Below are positions 34,667 through 44,592 of a stretch of DNA of 64,000 bases, piece by piece; within the stretch, counting starts at the first letter, position 1; each line of letters begins with the position of its first letter. This DNA comes from Frigidibacter sp. RF13 (lineage in GTDB: Bacteria; Pseudomonadota; Alphaproteobacteria; Rhodobacterales; Rhodobacteraceae), in the NCBI RefSeq assembly GCF_026626305.1, contig NZ_JAPNUE010000001.1:930001-994000 (forward strand), written 5' to 3'. The notes beneath the pieces were generated by a model. The model worked only from the letters and a program-made list of their open reading frames with translations, was not told where the DNA came from and did not search any database. Position numbers and translations under genes: made by a program.

Positions 34667-35648
34667 GGGCAGCCTCCAGCTTCTTGACGATCCGGTCCCT
34701 TGTATCGCCATCGCAGAAGGCCGCGTCAATCGAGGTGCGGGCGATTGCGTCGAATACGCCCTCGTCCCAGTCGAAAGCCTCGGCCAGCCTATCATATTCA
34801 TTCTTCATCGTTGTGTGGAAGAAGGGCGGATCGTCGGTCGAGACCGTGACCTTCACGCCGCGCTCGCGCAGCCGGTGGATCGGATGGTCGCGCCAGGTCC
34901 TGTAGACGCCAAGCGCCACGTTCGAGCCCGGGCAAACCTCCAGCACCACTCCCTTTTCGGCAATCTCCTCGACCAGCGCCAGATCCTCGATCGCGCGGAC
35001 GCCATGGCCGATCCGTTCGACGCCCAGATCGCGGATCGCGTCGCGCACGCTCTCAGGCCCGCCCCATTCGCCCGCGTGCGCCGTCAGGCGCAGACCCGCT
35101 TCACGCGCTGCATCAAAAGACCAGGCGAAGTCCTTGGGTTTTCCCATTTTTTCGTCACCGGCCAGACCGAAGCCGACGATCCAGTCGCCGGCAGTTTCGG
35201 CGGCACACAGTGCAGTTTCGCGCGCCTTCTCCGGCCCGAAATGGCGGATCGCGGTTACGATGCCCCTGAGCGTGATCCCGTCGCGCCTTTCGGCCAGATC
35301 GGCAGCGTCGCGGATCGCGGCCAGATAGTCCTTCCAGGCTTCCACGTCCCGCCCGCCGCAGAAATCGGGGCTGAGGAAGGTTTCGGAATAGACGACGCCC
35401 GAGGCCGCGCTTTCCTCCAGAACGGCAAGCGTCAGACGATGGTAATCCTCGGGGCTCTTCAAGGTTTCGGTGGCCGCCTCATAGACCTTCAGGAAATGCC
35501 AGAAGTCGCGGTAGGCATAGTGGCCGCGCTCGTCGAAGATGCCCGACAGGTCCATCGACTTTTCCTTCGCCAGCCCCCGGATGAAGGCAGGCGGTGCCGC
35601 GCCTTCCAGATGCAGGTGAAGTTCGACCTTGGGCAGAGTGGAGGTCAT
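34659..35648 (-). CDS. add: Adenosine deaminase
   Basis: Zinc TIM-barrel deaminase of 329 residues turning (deoxy)adenosine into (deoxy)inosine. The HLHLEG zinc site near the N-terminus, TAHAGEWGG with the catalytic Glu region, GHG, and STDDPPFF with the metal-binding Asp are intact. ATG 35648 has AAAGGAA ten bases upstream and gives the expected [11 protein letters not shown] start. A 40-base dispersed repeat sits in the gap to deoB. Confidence 0.95.
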   Translation of the reverse strand: MTSTLPKVELHLHLEGAAPPAFIRGLAKEKSMDLSGIFDERGHYAYRDFWHFLKVYEAATETLKSPEDYHRLTLAVLEESAASGVVYSETFLSPDFCGGRDVEAWKDYLAAIRDAADLAERRDGITLRGIVTAIRHFGPEKARETALCAAETAGDWIVGFGLAGDEKMGKPKDFAWSFDAAREAGLRLTAHAGEWGGPESVRDAIRDLGVERIGHGVRAIEDLALVEEIAEKGVVLEVCPGSNVALGVYRTWRDHPIHRLRERGVKVTVSTDDPPFFHTTMKNEYDRLAEAFDWDEGVFDAIARTSIDAAFCDGDTRDRIVKKLEAARA

Positions 35649-35663
35649 GTTCGGAGTTCCTTT

Positions 35664-35703
35664 CGGGACGGATGCCATACGCGTGCAGGACGGGTGCGGG
35701 ACG
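35664..35703. repeat. 40-base dispersed intergenic repeat, copy A
   Basis: Begins CGGGACGGATGCCATACGC and ends TGCGGGACG. It matches 37 of 40 bases with the reverse complement of 55112-55151. It is just upstream of the add ribosome site. Inside it, GGACGG and GGGACG recur. Confidence 0.75.
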
Positions 35704-35726
35704 CGGGCGGCACGGAGTTCTTTGGC

Positions 35727-36935
35727 CTAGAGGAAGCTCTTCCCAGGCCCGTGCGACGGCACACCAAGATGCGCCGCGACCGAGGCCGCCACATCGACGA
35801 AGCTGACATGGCCGATTTCTTTCAGCCCGTAGCCATGACCGATGACCGGCACCCGCTCGCGCGTATGGTCGGTGCCGGTCCAGGTCGGGTCATTGCCGTG
35901 ATCGGCCGTGAAAAGCGCAAGATCGCCGGGGCGGAGAACGGCCAGAAAGTCGCCCACGCGGGCATCGAACCATTCAAGCGCCCGGGCATAGCCCGAAACA
36001 TCGCGGGGGTGGCCGAACAGGCTGTCGAACTCGACGAAGTTCGCAAATGTTAAGGAACCCTCCTCGGCATCCCTCGCACAATCCATCAGATGTTCGAAAA
36101 GTGCAATATCCGCGCCCTTCTTCACGTCGTCGATCCCGCGCATCGAGAAGATGTCGCCGATCTTGCCGATCGCATGAACCTTGCGGCCCGCGCCCTGCAC
36201 CCAGCGCAGAAGCGTCGGCGCGGGCGGGGCTATGGCGTAGTCGTGGCGGTTGGTCGTGCGCTTGAAGTTTCCCGGCTCGCCGACGAAAGGCCGGGCGATC
36301 ACCCGGCCCACTTTCATCGCATGGAGACGCGGCGCGATGTCCTCGCAAAGCTTCAATAACCGGTCGAGCCCAAAGGTCTCCTCATGACAGGCGATCTGAA
36401 AGACGCTGTCGGCAGAGGTGTAGCAGATCGGCCAACCGGTCCGCATGTGCTCGGCGCAATGCGCCTCGATGATCGGCACGCCCGAGGCATGGCAGTTGCC
36501 CAAGGTCCCCCCGGCGCCGCATAGCCGCGCGACCTCGTCCATCAGATCCTGCGGGAAGGCGGGCTGGGCGTCGGGAAAATAGTGCCAGTCCCACGGCACC
36601 GGCACACCTGCCAATTCCCAATGGCCCGAGGGCGTGTCCTTGCCATTCGACACTTCGGTCGCAGCCCCCCAAAGGCCCTGCGGGCTGTGGCGCAGGCCCG
36701 GCATCGCCTCACCCGACGCCAAAGCCACAGCAGCCGACAGGCCCAGCCGGTCGAGGTTCGGCATGTGCAAGGGGCCGCTCCGCCCCTCTTCCGCCCGGCC
36801 CGCCGCGCAGGCCTGGGCAATATGGGCGAGCGTATTGGCGCCCGTATCCGGCACCTTGCCGTTGAAGAAGTTGCCCGCGTCCGGCGCGCCGCCCGCGCCG
36901 ACGGAATCCATCACGATCAGGAAGGCGCGTCCCAT
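35727..36935 (-). CDS. deoB: Phosphopentomutase
   Basis: Enzyme of 402 residues of the alkaline-phosphatase superfamily, interconverting (deoxy)ribose 1- and 5-phosphates with Mn2+. MDSVGAGGAPDA, the phospho-threonine region DTGANTLAHI, DSVFQIACHEE and TADHGNDPTWTGTDHTRE carry the metal ligands. Its ATG overlaps the deoA stop by one base (TGATG), giving strong coupling. Confidence 0.96.
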   Translation of the reverse strand: MGRAFLIVMDSVGAGGAPDAGNFFNGKVPDTGANTLAHIAQACAAGRAEEGRSGPLHMPNLDRLGLSAAVALASGEAMPGLRHSPQGLWGAATEVSNGKDTPSGHWELAGVPVPWDWHYFPDAQPAFPQDLMDEVARLCGAGGTLGNCHASGVPIIEAHCAEHMRTGWPICYTSADSVFQIACHEETFGLDRLLKLCEDIAPRLHAMKVGRVIARPFVGEPGNFKRTTNRHDYAIAPPAPTLLRWVQGAGRKVHAIGKIGDIFSMRGIDDVKKGADIALFEHLMDCARDAEEGSLTFANFVEFDSLFGHPRDVSGYARALEWFDARVGDFLAVLRPGDLALFTADHGNDPTWTGTDHTRERVPVIGHGYGLKEIGHVSFVDVAASVAAHLGVPSHGPGKSFL

Positions 36936-38242
36936 CAGGCGATCCTTTCGATGATCAATTCCGGCTCGTCCGGCGCCTCGGGCGCGATCCGGTAGGCGGC
37001 GAGCACCTCGGCCACCGCGCGATCCGCATCTGCATCCGACGCTGCGTGAACCAAAGCGAAGGCCTCGCCCGCCGCCACCGGTTCGCCAATTGGCGCAAGG
37101 TCCGACAGCCCGACCGCCGGATTGATCCGGTCGCCGCCCTTGAGCCGACCGCCGCCGAGATGAACCACCGCATGGCCAAGCGCCTCGCCATCGATGGCGG
37201 CGATGAAGCCGCCTTCAGGCGCCTTCACCTCGCGCACCACCGCTGCTGCGGGCAGGCGGTCGGGATAGTGTTCCACGAAATCATGCGGCCCACCCAGCGC
37301 CGCGACCATCTGGCCAAAAATCTCCGCGGCGCGACCGGAATCGAGCGCCTCGGCAATCTGGTCCTCGCCTTCCAGCGCATCCTCGGCAAGGCCAGCGAGC
37401 ACCAGGGCCTCGCCGCCAAGCGCCACCGTCGTGTCCCACAAGGGCTGGCTGATCGCCTGGCCGGTCAGCGTTTCCATCACCTCGATCACCTCAAGCGCAT
37501 TGCCTGCCGCCGCAGCCAGAGGCTGCGACATATCGGTGATCAGCGCGGACGTCTTGCAGCCCGCGCCATTCGCCGTATCGACGAGCGAACGCGCGAGCGC
37601 CCGGGCCCGATCAAGCGTCTTCATGAAGGCGCCGGAGCCGACTTTCACATCCAGAACAAGGGCTTCCAGCCCGGCCGCCAGTTTCTTCGACAGGATCGAG
37701 GCGGTGATAAGGTCGATAGACTCCACCGTCCCCGTCACATCGCGGATCGCGTATAGCCGCCGGTCGGCGGGGGCGATATCGGCGTTCGCCCCGACGATCG
37801 CGCAGCCGACCTCGCGCAGGATGCGGGTCAGCGCGTCGGACGATTGGTCGACCTTGTAGCCCGGGATCGCCTCCAGCTTGTCGAGCGTGCCGCCGGTATG
37901 GCCAAGGCCGCGGCCCGAGATCATCGGTACATAGGCGCCGCAGGCCGCTAGCGCCGGGGCGAGGAGAAGCGATGTTACGTCACCGATGCCGCCGGTCGAG
38001 TGCTTGTCGACGATGGGCCCCGGCATGTCCCACTGCAGAACCTGGCCGCTGTCGCGCATGGCGAGCGTCCAGCCGACGCGTTCCTCGACCGGCAGTCCGT
38101 TAAGGAAAACCGCCATGGCGAAGGCGCCTGCCTGCGCATCGGTGACCTCGCCCGAGGCAAGCCCGTCGGCGAACCAGCGCGCGGCGTCTGCAGGCAGGCC
38201 GCCGCCGTCGCGCACGCGGGCAATGATCTGACGCGCGTCCAT
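36935..38242 (-). CDS. deoA: Thymidine phosphorylase
   Basis: Enzyme of 435 residues splitting thymidine with phosphate to thymine and deoxyribose 1-phosphate. KHSTGGIGDVTSL, GRGLGHTGGTLDKLEAIPG, and KKLAAGLEALVLDVKVGSGAF are the family signatures. It lies between cdd (one base gap) and deoB (one base overlap) and works with both. Its Cdd-Deo-Add context shows nucleoside catabolism. Confidence 0.96.
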   Translation of the reverse strand: MDARQIIARVRDGGGLPADAARWFADGLASGEVTDAQAGAFAMAVFLNGLPVEERVGWTLAMRDSGQVLQWDMPGPIVDKHSTGGIGDVTSLLLAPALAACGAYVPMISGRGLGHTGGTLDKLEAIPGYKVDQSSDALTRILREVGCAIVGANADIAPADRRLYAIRDVTGTVESIDLITASILSKKLAAGLEALVLDVKVGSGAFMKTLDRARALARSLVDTANGAGCKTSALITDMSQPLAAAAGNALEVIEVMETLTGQAISQPLWDTTVALGGEALVLAGLAEDALEGEDQIAEALDSGRAAEIFGQMVAALGGPHDFVEHYPDRLPAAAVVREVKAPEGGFIAAIDGEALGHAVVHLGGGRLKGGDRINPAVGLSDLAPIGEPVAAGEAFALVHAASDADADRAVAEVLAAYRIAPEAPDEPELIIERIA

Positions 38243-38243
38243 C

Positions 38244-38645
38244 TCAGACCCTTTCCATATGGCTGGCATCGAAGGACCCCGGCAGAAGCGCCCCGATCGT
38301 CGTCGAAAGGCGGGCGCCATCCGTCGTCGCGAGCGTCACCGGAACCTCGCCCGCGCCGAATTCCGCGAGCTTCTGTCGGCAGCCGCCGCAGGGCGGCACC
38401 GGCGCGGGGCTGTCGGCGATGACGGCGACCTCGGTCAGCCGCTTTTCCCCGGCCGCAACCATCGCGGCGATGGCGCCCGCCTCGGCGCAGGTGCCTTCCG
38501 GATAGGCGACATTCTCGACATTGCAGCCGACATAGACCGTGCCGGAGGCCGCCCGCACCGCCGCGCCGACCTTGAAACGGCTGTAGGGGGCATGGGCGTT
38601 CTCTCGCACGGCGCGCGCCGCCGCGACCAGATCATCCTCGGTCAT
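38244..38645 (-). CDS. cdd: Cytidine deaminase
   Basis: Zinc enzyme of 133 residues converting (deoxy)cytidine to (deoxy)uridine. The zinc motifs CAEAGAI (first Cys and catalytic Glu) and PCGGCRQ are intact, and NVENVAYPEG binds the nucleoside. It is the first gene of the five-gene salvage operon on this strand. Confidence 0.95.
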   Translation of the reverse strand: MTEDDLVAAARAVRENAHAPYSRFKVGAAVRAASGTVYVGCNVENVAYPEGTCAEAGAIAAMVAAGEKRLTEVAVIADSPAPVPPCGGCRQKLAEFGAGEVPVTLATTDGARLSTTIGALLPGSFDASHMERV

Positions 38646-38712
38646 TCCTGCCTCCCATTTTTTACCATCCGGTCTAATTACGTCACCGTTAGCGCGAACG
38701 CAACGGCGTAGT

Positions 38713-38735
38713 CCGGGGTGCTTTGCGCCCCCCGG
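38713..38735 (-). terminator. Hairpin and conserved tail downstream of the VOC-cupin gene
   Basis: CCGGGG/CCCCGG stem with an 11-base loop. It is followed on the + strand by a cctccgcaggatatttgag stretch that resembles a short sequence often found at gene ends in Rhodobacteraceae (recalled, not searched). Confidence 0.4.
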
Positions 38736-38777
38736 AGCCTCCGCAGGATATTTGAGCCACAGTGAAAGGGATAGAGG

Positions 38778-39860
38778 TCAGGCGCGCAGGGTGGAAAATG
38801 CGCCGGGCAGGGAAACTTCCAGAAGCTCGAAATCGTCCGACGGCTCGGCCCATTCGGTCACCATGCCGGGCGGGGTGACGAACGCGTCACCGCGCACCAG
38901 ACGGTAGGGCTCCTTGCCCTCGCCCTTCAGGGTCATTTCGCCCGCCATCACGAAGCCGAAAAGAATGTCGCTGTCATGGCGGGTGGGCGCGGACGGGCCC
39001 TCGCCCTTGCGCACCACCTGAACGCCCGCGACGCCCTTGGTATTTGCGTTGATCGTCGTGTCGCGGCAGATATAGCCCGGCTGGCGGAACGGGGCCCATG
39101 CGGCGCCTTTCGCCAGATTATGGACGAAGCGCTGGCCGTCCCATTCCCGATCGGGGCGGTCATGCGGGGTCGGCAGCTCCATCTCATGGTCGATCTCGGT
39201 GACATGTTCGGCCGGCACGCCGATCTCGATCACCTCGATATCCTCGCCCGCCTCCATCACCCGGTGGCGGATCTGCGGCGGCTGGATGAAACAATCGCCG
39301 CGCGTCAGGCGGCGCATCCCGCCCTGATCCTCGTAAAGCACATCGACCCAGCCGTTCACGCAGAAAATGAGCTGAAAGCCCACCTTGTGGTAATGAACCA
39401 TGTCCGGAACCTTGCCGTCCGGCACGCGGATGTGGCTCGCGATGATCGCGCCGCCGAGGCGCGAGGGCACCAGATCGCGGTAGGCCATCCCGGCGCGGCC
39501 GATCACCCAGGGCGCCTGATCGGCGAGGCGGCGGACAACGAAGGCATGTTCGGTGGCGGGCAGCACGAGCGGCGGGTTCAGTTCATGGAGCGTGACGAGC
39601 GTGCCGCCGGGCGAGGTCAGTTCTGTCTTGCCCTCTGCCAGCGTCAGATAATCGTCGGTCAGGATGCGAAGCTGACCGGGCGCGGCCTTCAGCTGGGCAT
39701 CGAGCCTGAGGCGCAGGCCATGGCCGGAAAGGACAACCACCGCCGGATTGTCGGCCGGGTAGATCATGTCGAGCCGGAAACCCAACTCCTTGGTGAAGAA
39801 GCCGAGATCCTTGGTCAGGGCCGTGGTCGGCAAAAGCACTTCGGCGCGCATGTCGCTCAT
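38778..39860 (-). CDS. VOC (glyoxalase-like) plus cupin fusion protein
   Basis: Protein of 360 residues. The first 95 residues look like a VOC/glyoxalase domain (LPTTALTKDLGFFTKELGFRLD, then LSGHGLRLRL). The remaining part holds two cupin domains with partial motifs (MVHYHKVGFQLIFCVNGWV, GDCFIQPPQIRHRV; RHDSDILFGFVMAGEM, GDAFVTPPGMVTEW). The first cupin keeps His ligands; the second has largely lost them. A dioxygenase or isomerase role is possible, but substrate and activity are unknown. It stands alone, divergent from maeB. Confidence 0.7.
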   Translation of the reverse strand: MSDMRAEVLLPTTALTKDLGFFTKELGFRLDMIYPADNPAVVVLSGHGLRLRLDAQLKAAPGQLRILTDDYLTLAEGKTELTSPGGTLVTLHELNPPLVLPATEHAFVVRRLADQAPWVIGRAGMAYRDLVPSRLGGAIIASHIRVPDGKVPDMVHYHKVGFQLIFCVNGWVDVLYEDQGGMRRLTRGDCFIQPPQIRHRVMEAGEDIEVIEIGVPAEHVTEIDHEMELPTPHDRPDREWDGQRFVHNLAKGAAWAPFRQPGYICRDTTINANTKGVAGVQVVRKGEGPSAPTRHDSDILFGFVMAGEMTLKGEGKEPYRLVRGDAFVTPPGMVTEWAEPSDDFELLEVSLPGAFSTLRA

Positions 39861-39977
39861 CTTTGTCTCCTCCGGAGCTGCCGGTATTCTTCAAGTTCAA
39901 AATAACTTTTCAAGGAAATTCTTGTATGGCGATTGTATCTGTCGGAAAGTCAGGGAACTTGCGCGACTCTGTAAATA

Positions 39978-39991
39978 GTTTAATATTAAAC
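39978..39991. promoter_or_regulatory. AT-rich palindrome upstream of maeB
   Basis: GTTTAATATTAAAC is a perfect 14-base palindrome in an unusually AT-rich 150-base intergenic region, 20 bases before the maeB start. It is a likely regulator site or part of the core promoter. Confidence 0.4.
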
Positions 39992-40011
39992 AAATCAGGC
40001 GGGAGGCGGAT

Positions 40012-42291
40012 TTGGACGAGACACGGCAAGACAGCGCGCGGCAGGCGGCGCTTGATTATCACGAGTTTCCGAAGCCCGGCAAACTGGAGATCCGCCCGAC
40101 GAAGCCGATGGCGAACGGCCGTGACCTGAGCCGCGCCTACAGCCCCGGCGTGGCCGAAGCCTGCCTGGAGATCAAGGCCGATCCCGCCAGTGCCAGCCGC
40201 TATACCGCCCGAGGCAATCTGGTTGCCGTCGTGTCGAACGGCACCGCCGTGCTGGGCCTTGGCAATATCGGCGCGCTGGCGTCGAAGCCGGTGATGGAAG
40301 GCAAGGCGGTGCTTTTCAAGAAATTCGCCAATATCGACTGTTTCGACATCGAGCTGAACGAGCCCGACCCCGAGAAACTCGCCGATATCGTCTGCGCGCT
40401 GGAGCCGACCTTCGGCGCGATCAACCTCGAAGACATCAAGGCTCCCGACTGTTTCATCGTCGAGAAATTGTGCCGCGAGCGGATGAACATCCCGGTCTTC
40501 CATGACGACCAGCATGGCACGGCGATTGTGGTCGGCGCGGCGGCCACCAATGCGCTGCATGTCGCGGGCAAGCGGTTCGACGAGATAAAGGTCGTGTCTA
40601 CGGGCGGGGGCGCTGCCGGCATCGCCTGCCTCAACATGCTCCTGAAACTCGGCGTCCGGCGCGAGAATGTCTGGCTCTGCGATCTCGCTGGCCTCGTCTA
40701 CAAGGGCCGGGCCGAGCAGATGACGCCGCAGAAGGACGCGTATGCGCAGGGCACGGCGCCTGCGACGCTCGATCAGGTGATCGTGGGCGCGGACCTGTTC
40801 CTTGGCCTCTCCGGTCCGGGCGTGCTGACGCAGGAGATGGTGCAGAAGATGGCGCCGCGCCCGATCGTCTTCGCGCTGGCAAATCCCACGCCGGAGATTC
40901 TGCCCGACGAGGTGCGCGCCGTGGCGCCTGACGCGATCATCGCTACGGGGCGCAGCGATTTTCCTAATCAGGTCAACAACGTCCTCTGCTTTCCCTTCAT
41001 CTTCCGCGGCGCGCTCGATGTGGGCGCGACCACGATCAACGACGAGATGGAGCTGGCCTGTATCGACGGGATCGCGGCCTTGGCCCGCGCCACGACCAGC
41101 GCCGAGGCGGCGGCCGCCTACCGGGGCGAGAAGCTGACCTTCGGGCCGGACTACCTGATCCCCAAACCCTTCGACCCCCGCCTGATCGGTGTGGTGGCAA
41201 GCGCGGTGGCGAAGGCGGCGATGGAAACCGGCGTCGCGATGCGCCCCATTGTCGACCTGCCCGCCTACAAGCAGAAGCTCGATGGGTCCGTGTACAAATC
41301 CGCCCTGATCATGCGCCCGGTGTTCGAGGCGGCCCGGCAGGCGGCGCGGCGGATCATCTTCGCCGAGGGCGAGGATGAGCGGGTGCTGAGATGCGCGAAC
41401 GCGATGCTTGAGGAGATGACCGACAGCCCGGTACTGATCGGCCGCCCCGAGGTGATCGAACGGCGCTGCGAACGCGCGGGCCTGCCGATCCGCCCGGGCC
41501 GCGATTTCGAGATCGTGAACCCCGAAAACGACCCGCGCTACCGCGATTATTGGGAAACCTATCATGCGCTGATGGAACGGCGCGGCGTGACGCCCGATAT
41601 CGCACGCGCCGTGATGCGCACCAACACGACCGCAATCGGCGCCATCGCCGTCCATCGCGGCGAGGCCGACAGCCTGATCTGCGGCACTTTCGGCCAGTAT
41701 CTCTGGCATCTGAACTATGTGAACCAGATCCTAGGCCGCGACGGGCTCTGCCCTCACGGTGCGTTGTCGTTGATGATCCAGGAGGATGGGCCACTTTTCG
41801 TCGGAGACACCCATGTGAATGCGGTGCCGACGCCCGAGGAGATCGCTCGCGCCGCCATCGGCGCAGCACGTCACGCCCGCCGCTTCGGTGTGGTGCCCAA
41901 GGTCGCGATCTGCTCCCATTCGAACTTCGGCAATCTCGATACCGATTCCGGCCGCCGCACCCGCGGCGCGATGGAGATACTGGCCGCGAAGGGCGTCGAT
42001 TTCGCCCATGACGGCGAAATGTCGGTTGACGCGGCACTCGACCCCGAACTGCGGGCGCGGATCTTCCCGAACGGGCGGTTCGACGGTGCTGCCAACATCC
42101 TGATCTTCGCCTTCACCGATGCGGCCAATACCGCGCGCAATGTGCTGAAGATGCGTGCAGGCGGGCTGGAGGTCGGGCCGATCCTGATGGGGATGGGCAA
42201 CAAGGCGCATATCGTCACGCCGTCGATCACGGCGCGCGGGCTTCTGAACATGTCGGCCATCGCCGGAACGCCCGTGACCGTCTACAGCTAG
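40012..42291 (+). CDS. maeB: NADP-dependent malic enzyme with C-terminal phosphotransacetylase-like domain
   Basis: Protein of 759 residues converting malate to pyruvate with NADP+. The malic N domain ([38 protein letters not shown]), the NADP domain ([15 protein letters not shown]) and a PTA-like regulatory domain from about residue 435 are in the usual order. The start is TTG at 40012, preceded by GGGAGG at a five-base gap. No better ATG exists upstream of the conserved region. It supplies pyruvate and NADPH when C4 acids accumulate from fatty or propionic acid use. Confidence 0.93.
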   Translation: MDETRQDSARQAALDYHEFPKPGKLEIRPTKPMANGRDLSRAYSPGVAEACLEIKADPASASRYTARGNLVAVVSNGTAVLGLGNIGALASKPVMEGKAVLFKKFANIDCFDIELNEPDPEKLADIVCALEPTFGAINLEDIKAPDCFIVEKLCRERMNIPVFHDDQHGTAIVVGAAATNALHVAGKRFDEIKVVSTGGGAAGIACLNMLLKLGVRRENVWLCDLAGLVYKGRAEQMTPQKDAYAQGTAPATLDQVIVGADLFLGLSGPGVLTQEMVQKMAPRPIVFALANPTPEILPDEVRAVAPDAIIATGRSDFPNQVNNVLCFPFIFRGALDVGATTINDEMELACIDGIAALARATTSAEAAAAYRGEKLTFGPDYLIPKPFDPRLIGVVASAVAKAAMETGVAMRPIVDLPAYKQKLDGSVYKSALIMRPVFEAARQAARRIIFAEGEDERVLRCANAMLEEMTDSPVLIGRPEVIERRCERAGLPIRPGRDFEIVNPENDPRYRDYWETYHALMERRGVTPDIARAVMRTNTTAIGAIAVHRGEADSLICGTFGQYLWHLNYVNQILGRDGLCPHGALSLMIQEDGPLFVGDTHVNAVPTPEEIARAAIGAARHARRFGVVPKVAICSHSNFGNLDTDSGRRTRGAMEILAAKGVDFAHDGEMSVDAALDPELRARIFPNGRFDGAANILIFAFTDAANTARNVLKMRAGGLEVGPILMGMGNKAHIVTPSITARGLLNMSAIAGTPVTVYS

Positions 42292-42323
42292 GTAAAGGCG
42301 ATTCTGCAGAGGTGTGGCTGGTA

Positions 42324-42413
42324 TTTGCAAACCTGCCACACAATGCCCGTCCCTTTGCTGATACGCAGAGGATTTGCAAAAATTTGCCGGGGCAAGTTGT
42401 CTATTTTTGCAAA
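42324..42413. promoter_or_regulatory. Cluster of TTTGCAAA sites upstream of prpE
   Basis: Three perfect TTTGCAAA boxes at 42324-42331, 42373-42380 and 42406-42413, plus a half-box TTTGC at 42383. In Rhodobacter sphaeroides the short-chain fatty acyl-CoA regulator PccR binds paired TTTGCAAA sites at propionyl-CoA genes. The prpE gene starts 95 bases after the last box. Confidence 0.65.
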
Positions 42414-42508
42414 TATCATGACAGCGACATTTCCTGCGACCGCTAACGCGATTGATCGCCCCCATCCCCTGCCCTAGGCTCCCGCCCGAGCTTTGGAGGA
42501 GGCGACAG

Positions 42509-44413
42509 ATGGCGACGGCGGGGAGCTACCGGGAGATCTATGACGGCTGGCGGAAGGACCCGGACGGGTTCTGGATGGGCGCGGCCGAGGCCATCGACTG
42601 GATCAAACCGCCGTCGAAGGCGCTGAGCGCCGAAAAGGCGCCGCTCTACGAATGGTTCAAGGATGCCGAGGTCAACGCCTGCTGGAATGCCGTCGACCGC
42701 CATGTCGAGGCAGGCCATGGCGAACGGATCGCCATCATCCACGACAGCCCGATCACCCGCGCAATCCGCAAGATCACTTATGCGGAGCTCAGAAATCGGG
42801 TGGCGACGCTTGCGGGCGCGCTGCGTGCCAAGGGGGTAGAGAAGGGCGACCGGGTCATCATCTACATGCCGATGGTGCCCGAGGCGCTTGAGGCGATGCT
42901 GGCCTGCGCGCGGCTTGGCGCGATCCATTCGGTGGTGTTCGGCGGCTTTGCCGCGAACGAACTGGCTGTGCGTATCGACGACGCCAAGCCCAAGGCGATC
43001 ATTGCCGCCTCCTGCGGTCTCGAACCGGGGCGCGTGGTTCATTACAAACCCCTCCTTGATGCTGCCATCGACCAGGCCAGCCACAAGCCCAGCTTCTGCG
43101 TGATCCTCCAGCGAGAGCAGGAAGTGGCGAAGCTGACCGAGGGCCGCGACTATGCCTGGCATTCCTTCCAGTACGGCGTAGAGCCCGCGGACTGTGTTCC
43201 GGTTTCGGGCGATCACCCGGCCTATATCCTCTACACCTCCGGCACCACCGGCCAGCCGAAGGGCGTAGTCCGCCCGACGGCAGGGCATCTGGTGGCGTTG
43301 AACTGGACGATGGGCAAGATCTACAAGGTGGGCGCGGGCGATGTGTTCTGGGCGGCCTCGGACGTGGGCTGGGTCGTCGGTCACAGCTATATCTGCTACG
43401 GCCCCCTGATCGCGGGCTGCACCACCATCGTTTTCGAGGGCAAGCCGGTCGGCACGCCCGACGCAGGCACCTTCTGGCGGGTGATCCAGGACCATGGCGT
43501 GAAAAGCTTCTTCACCGCGCCGACCGCTTTCCGCGCCATCAAGCGAGAGGATCCGCAGGGCGAGTTGATCAAGGATTACGACATATCGAGCCTCGAGGCG
43601 CTGTTCCTGGCGGGCGAACGGGCCGACCCCGACACGATCATGTGGGCCCAGCGCCATCTGAAAGTGCCGGTCATCGACCACTGGTGGCAGACTGAGACCG
43701 GCTGGGCCATCGCCGCCAATCCGATCGGGATCGAGGAACTGCCGGTCAAGATCGGCTCGCCTTCCGTTCCGATGCCCGGCTACGATGTCCAGGTGCTGGA
43801 CGAGGGCGGCCATCCGGTCGCGCCCGGCACACTGGGTGCCATAGCGGTGAAACTGCCCCTGCCGCCCGGCACGCTGCCAACCCTTTGGAATGCCGAGGAA
43901 AGATTCAAGAAAAGTTACCTCAACCACTTCCCCGGCTATTATGAGACGGGCGATGCGGGCTATATCGACGAGGATGGCTATCTCTACATCATGGCGCGCA
44001 CCGACGATGTGATCAATGTCGCGGGCCACCGTCTGTCGACCGGCGCGATGGAGGAGGTTCTGGCCTCGCACGCTGATGTCGCCGAATGCGCGGTGATCGG
44101 GGTTGCGGACGATCTGAAGGGGCAGATGCCCTTGGGGTTCCTCTGCCTCAACAAGGGCACCAACCGGCCGCATGGCGAGATCGTGAAGGAATGCGTGGGG
44201 CTGGTGCGCGACAAGATTGGCCCGGTCGCGGCCTTCAAGACCGCTTGTGTCGTTGACCGGCTGCCGAAGACCAGGTCGGGCAAGATCCTGCGCGGGACGA
44301 TGGTGAAGATCGCCGACGGCGAGGCCTACAAGATGCCCGCCACGATCGACGATCCGGCCATCCTCGACGAGATCACAGAGGCGCTGAAAGCGCTCGGCTA
44401 TCCGCGGGGTTAG
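42509..44413 (+). CDS. prpE: Propionyl-CoA synthetase
   Basis: AMP-forming ligase of 634 residues for propionate (acetate as second choice). YTSGTTGQPKGVVR, WWQTETGWA, YETGDAGYIDEDGYLYIMARTDD-type core regions and the acetylatable Lys in PKTRSGKIL are present. The Gly/Trp pocket region (SDVGWVVGHSYICYGPL) is that of PrpE rather than Acs. TTGGAGGAGG precedes ATG 42509. Upstream TTTGCAAA boxes link it to propionyl-CoA control. Confidence 0.93.
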   Translation: MATAGSYREIYDGWRKDPDGFWMGAAEAIDWIKPPSKALSAEKAPLYEWFKDAEVNACWNAVDRHVEAGHGERIAIIHDSPITRAIRKITYAELRNRVATLAGALRAKGVEKGDRVIIYMPMVPEALEAMLACARLGAIHSVVFGGFAANELAVRIDDAKPKAIIAASCGLEPGRVVHYKPLLDAAIDQASHKPSFCVILQREQEVAKLTEGRDYAWHSFQYGVEPADCVPVSGDHPAYILYTSGTTGQPKGVVRPTAGHLVALNWTMGKIYKVGAGDVFWAASDVGWVVGHSYICYGPLIAGCTTIVFEGKPVGTPDAGTFWRVIQDHGVKSFFTAPTAFRAIKREDPQGELIKDYDISSLEALFLAGERADPDTIMWAQRHLKVPVIDHWWQTETGWAIAANPIGIEELPVKIGSPSVPMPGYDVQVLDEGGHPVAPGTLGAIAVKLPLPPGTLPTLWNAEERFKKSYLNHFPGYYETGDAGYIDEDGYLYIMARTDDVINVAGHRLSTGAMEEVLASHADVAECAVIGVADDLKGQMPLGFLCLNKGTNRPHGEIVKECVGLVRDKIGPVAAFKTACVVDRLPKTRSGKILRGTMVKIADGEAYKMPATIDDPAILDEITEALKALGYPRG

Positions 44414-44436
44414 GCACCGGCGGCTATCTGCGCGAG

Positions 44437-44458
44437 AGGCCGAAGGTCACGGCCTTTC
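44437..44458 (+). terminator. Probable terminator of prpE
   Basis: AGGCCG/CGGCCT stem with a 7-base loop, then TTTCGTT, 24 bases after the stop codon. Confidence 0.5.
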
Positions 44459-44522
44459 GTTGCTGCCCTAAGGTCATGACGATTCAGACAAGTTGGCGCG
44501 GGGCGATTCGTCACGTAGATAT

Positions 44523-44537
44523 GTTGCATTATGCAAC
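44523..44537. promoter_or_regulatory. Perfect palindrome upstream of the response regulator gene
   Basis: GTTGCAT-T-ATGCAAC, 7-base arms around one T, 55 bases before the ATG at 44593. It is a good candidate for autoregulation or another dimeric regulator. Confidence 0.4.
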
Positions 44538-44592
44538 CTTGGCTTGAATTGCCCTTGTCCCCTGGCATTCGGGTCCACGCAAGTGGCCGGAC

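Noticed and set aside
44539-44554. Sigma-54 promoter (TTGGC...TTGCC) before the response regulator
   Set aside because: The GG and GC elements are ten bases apart instead of twelve, so the spacing is wrong.
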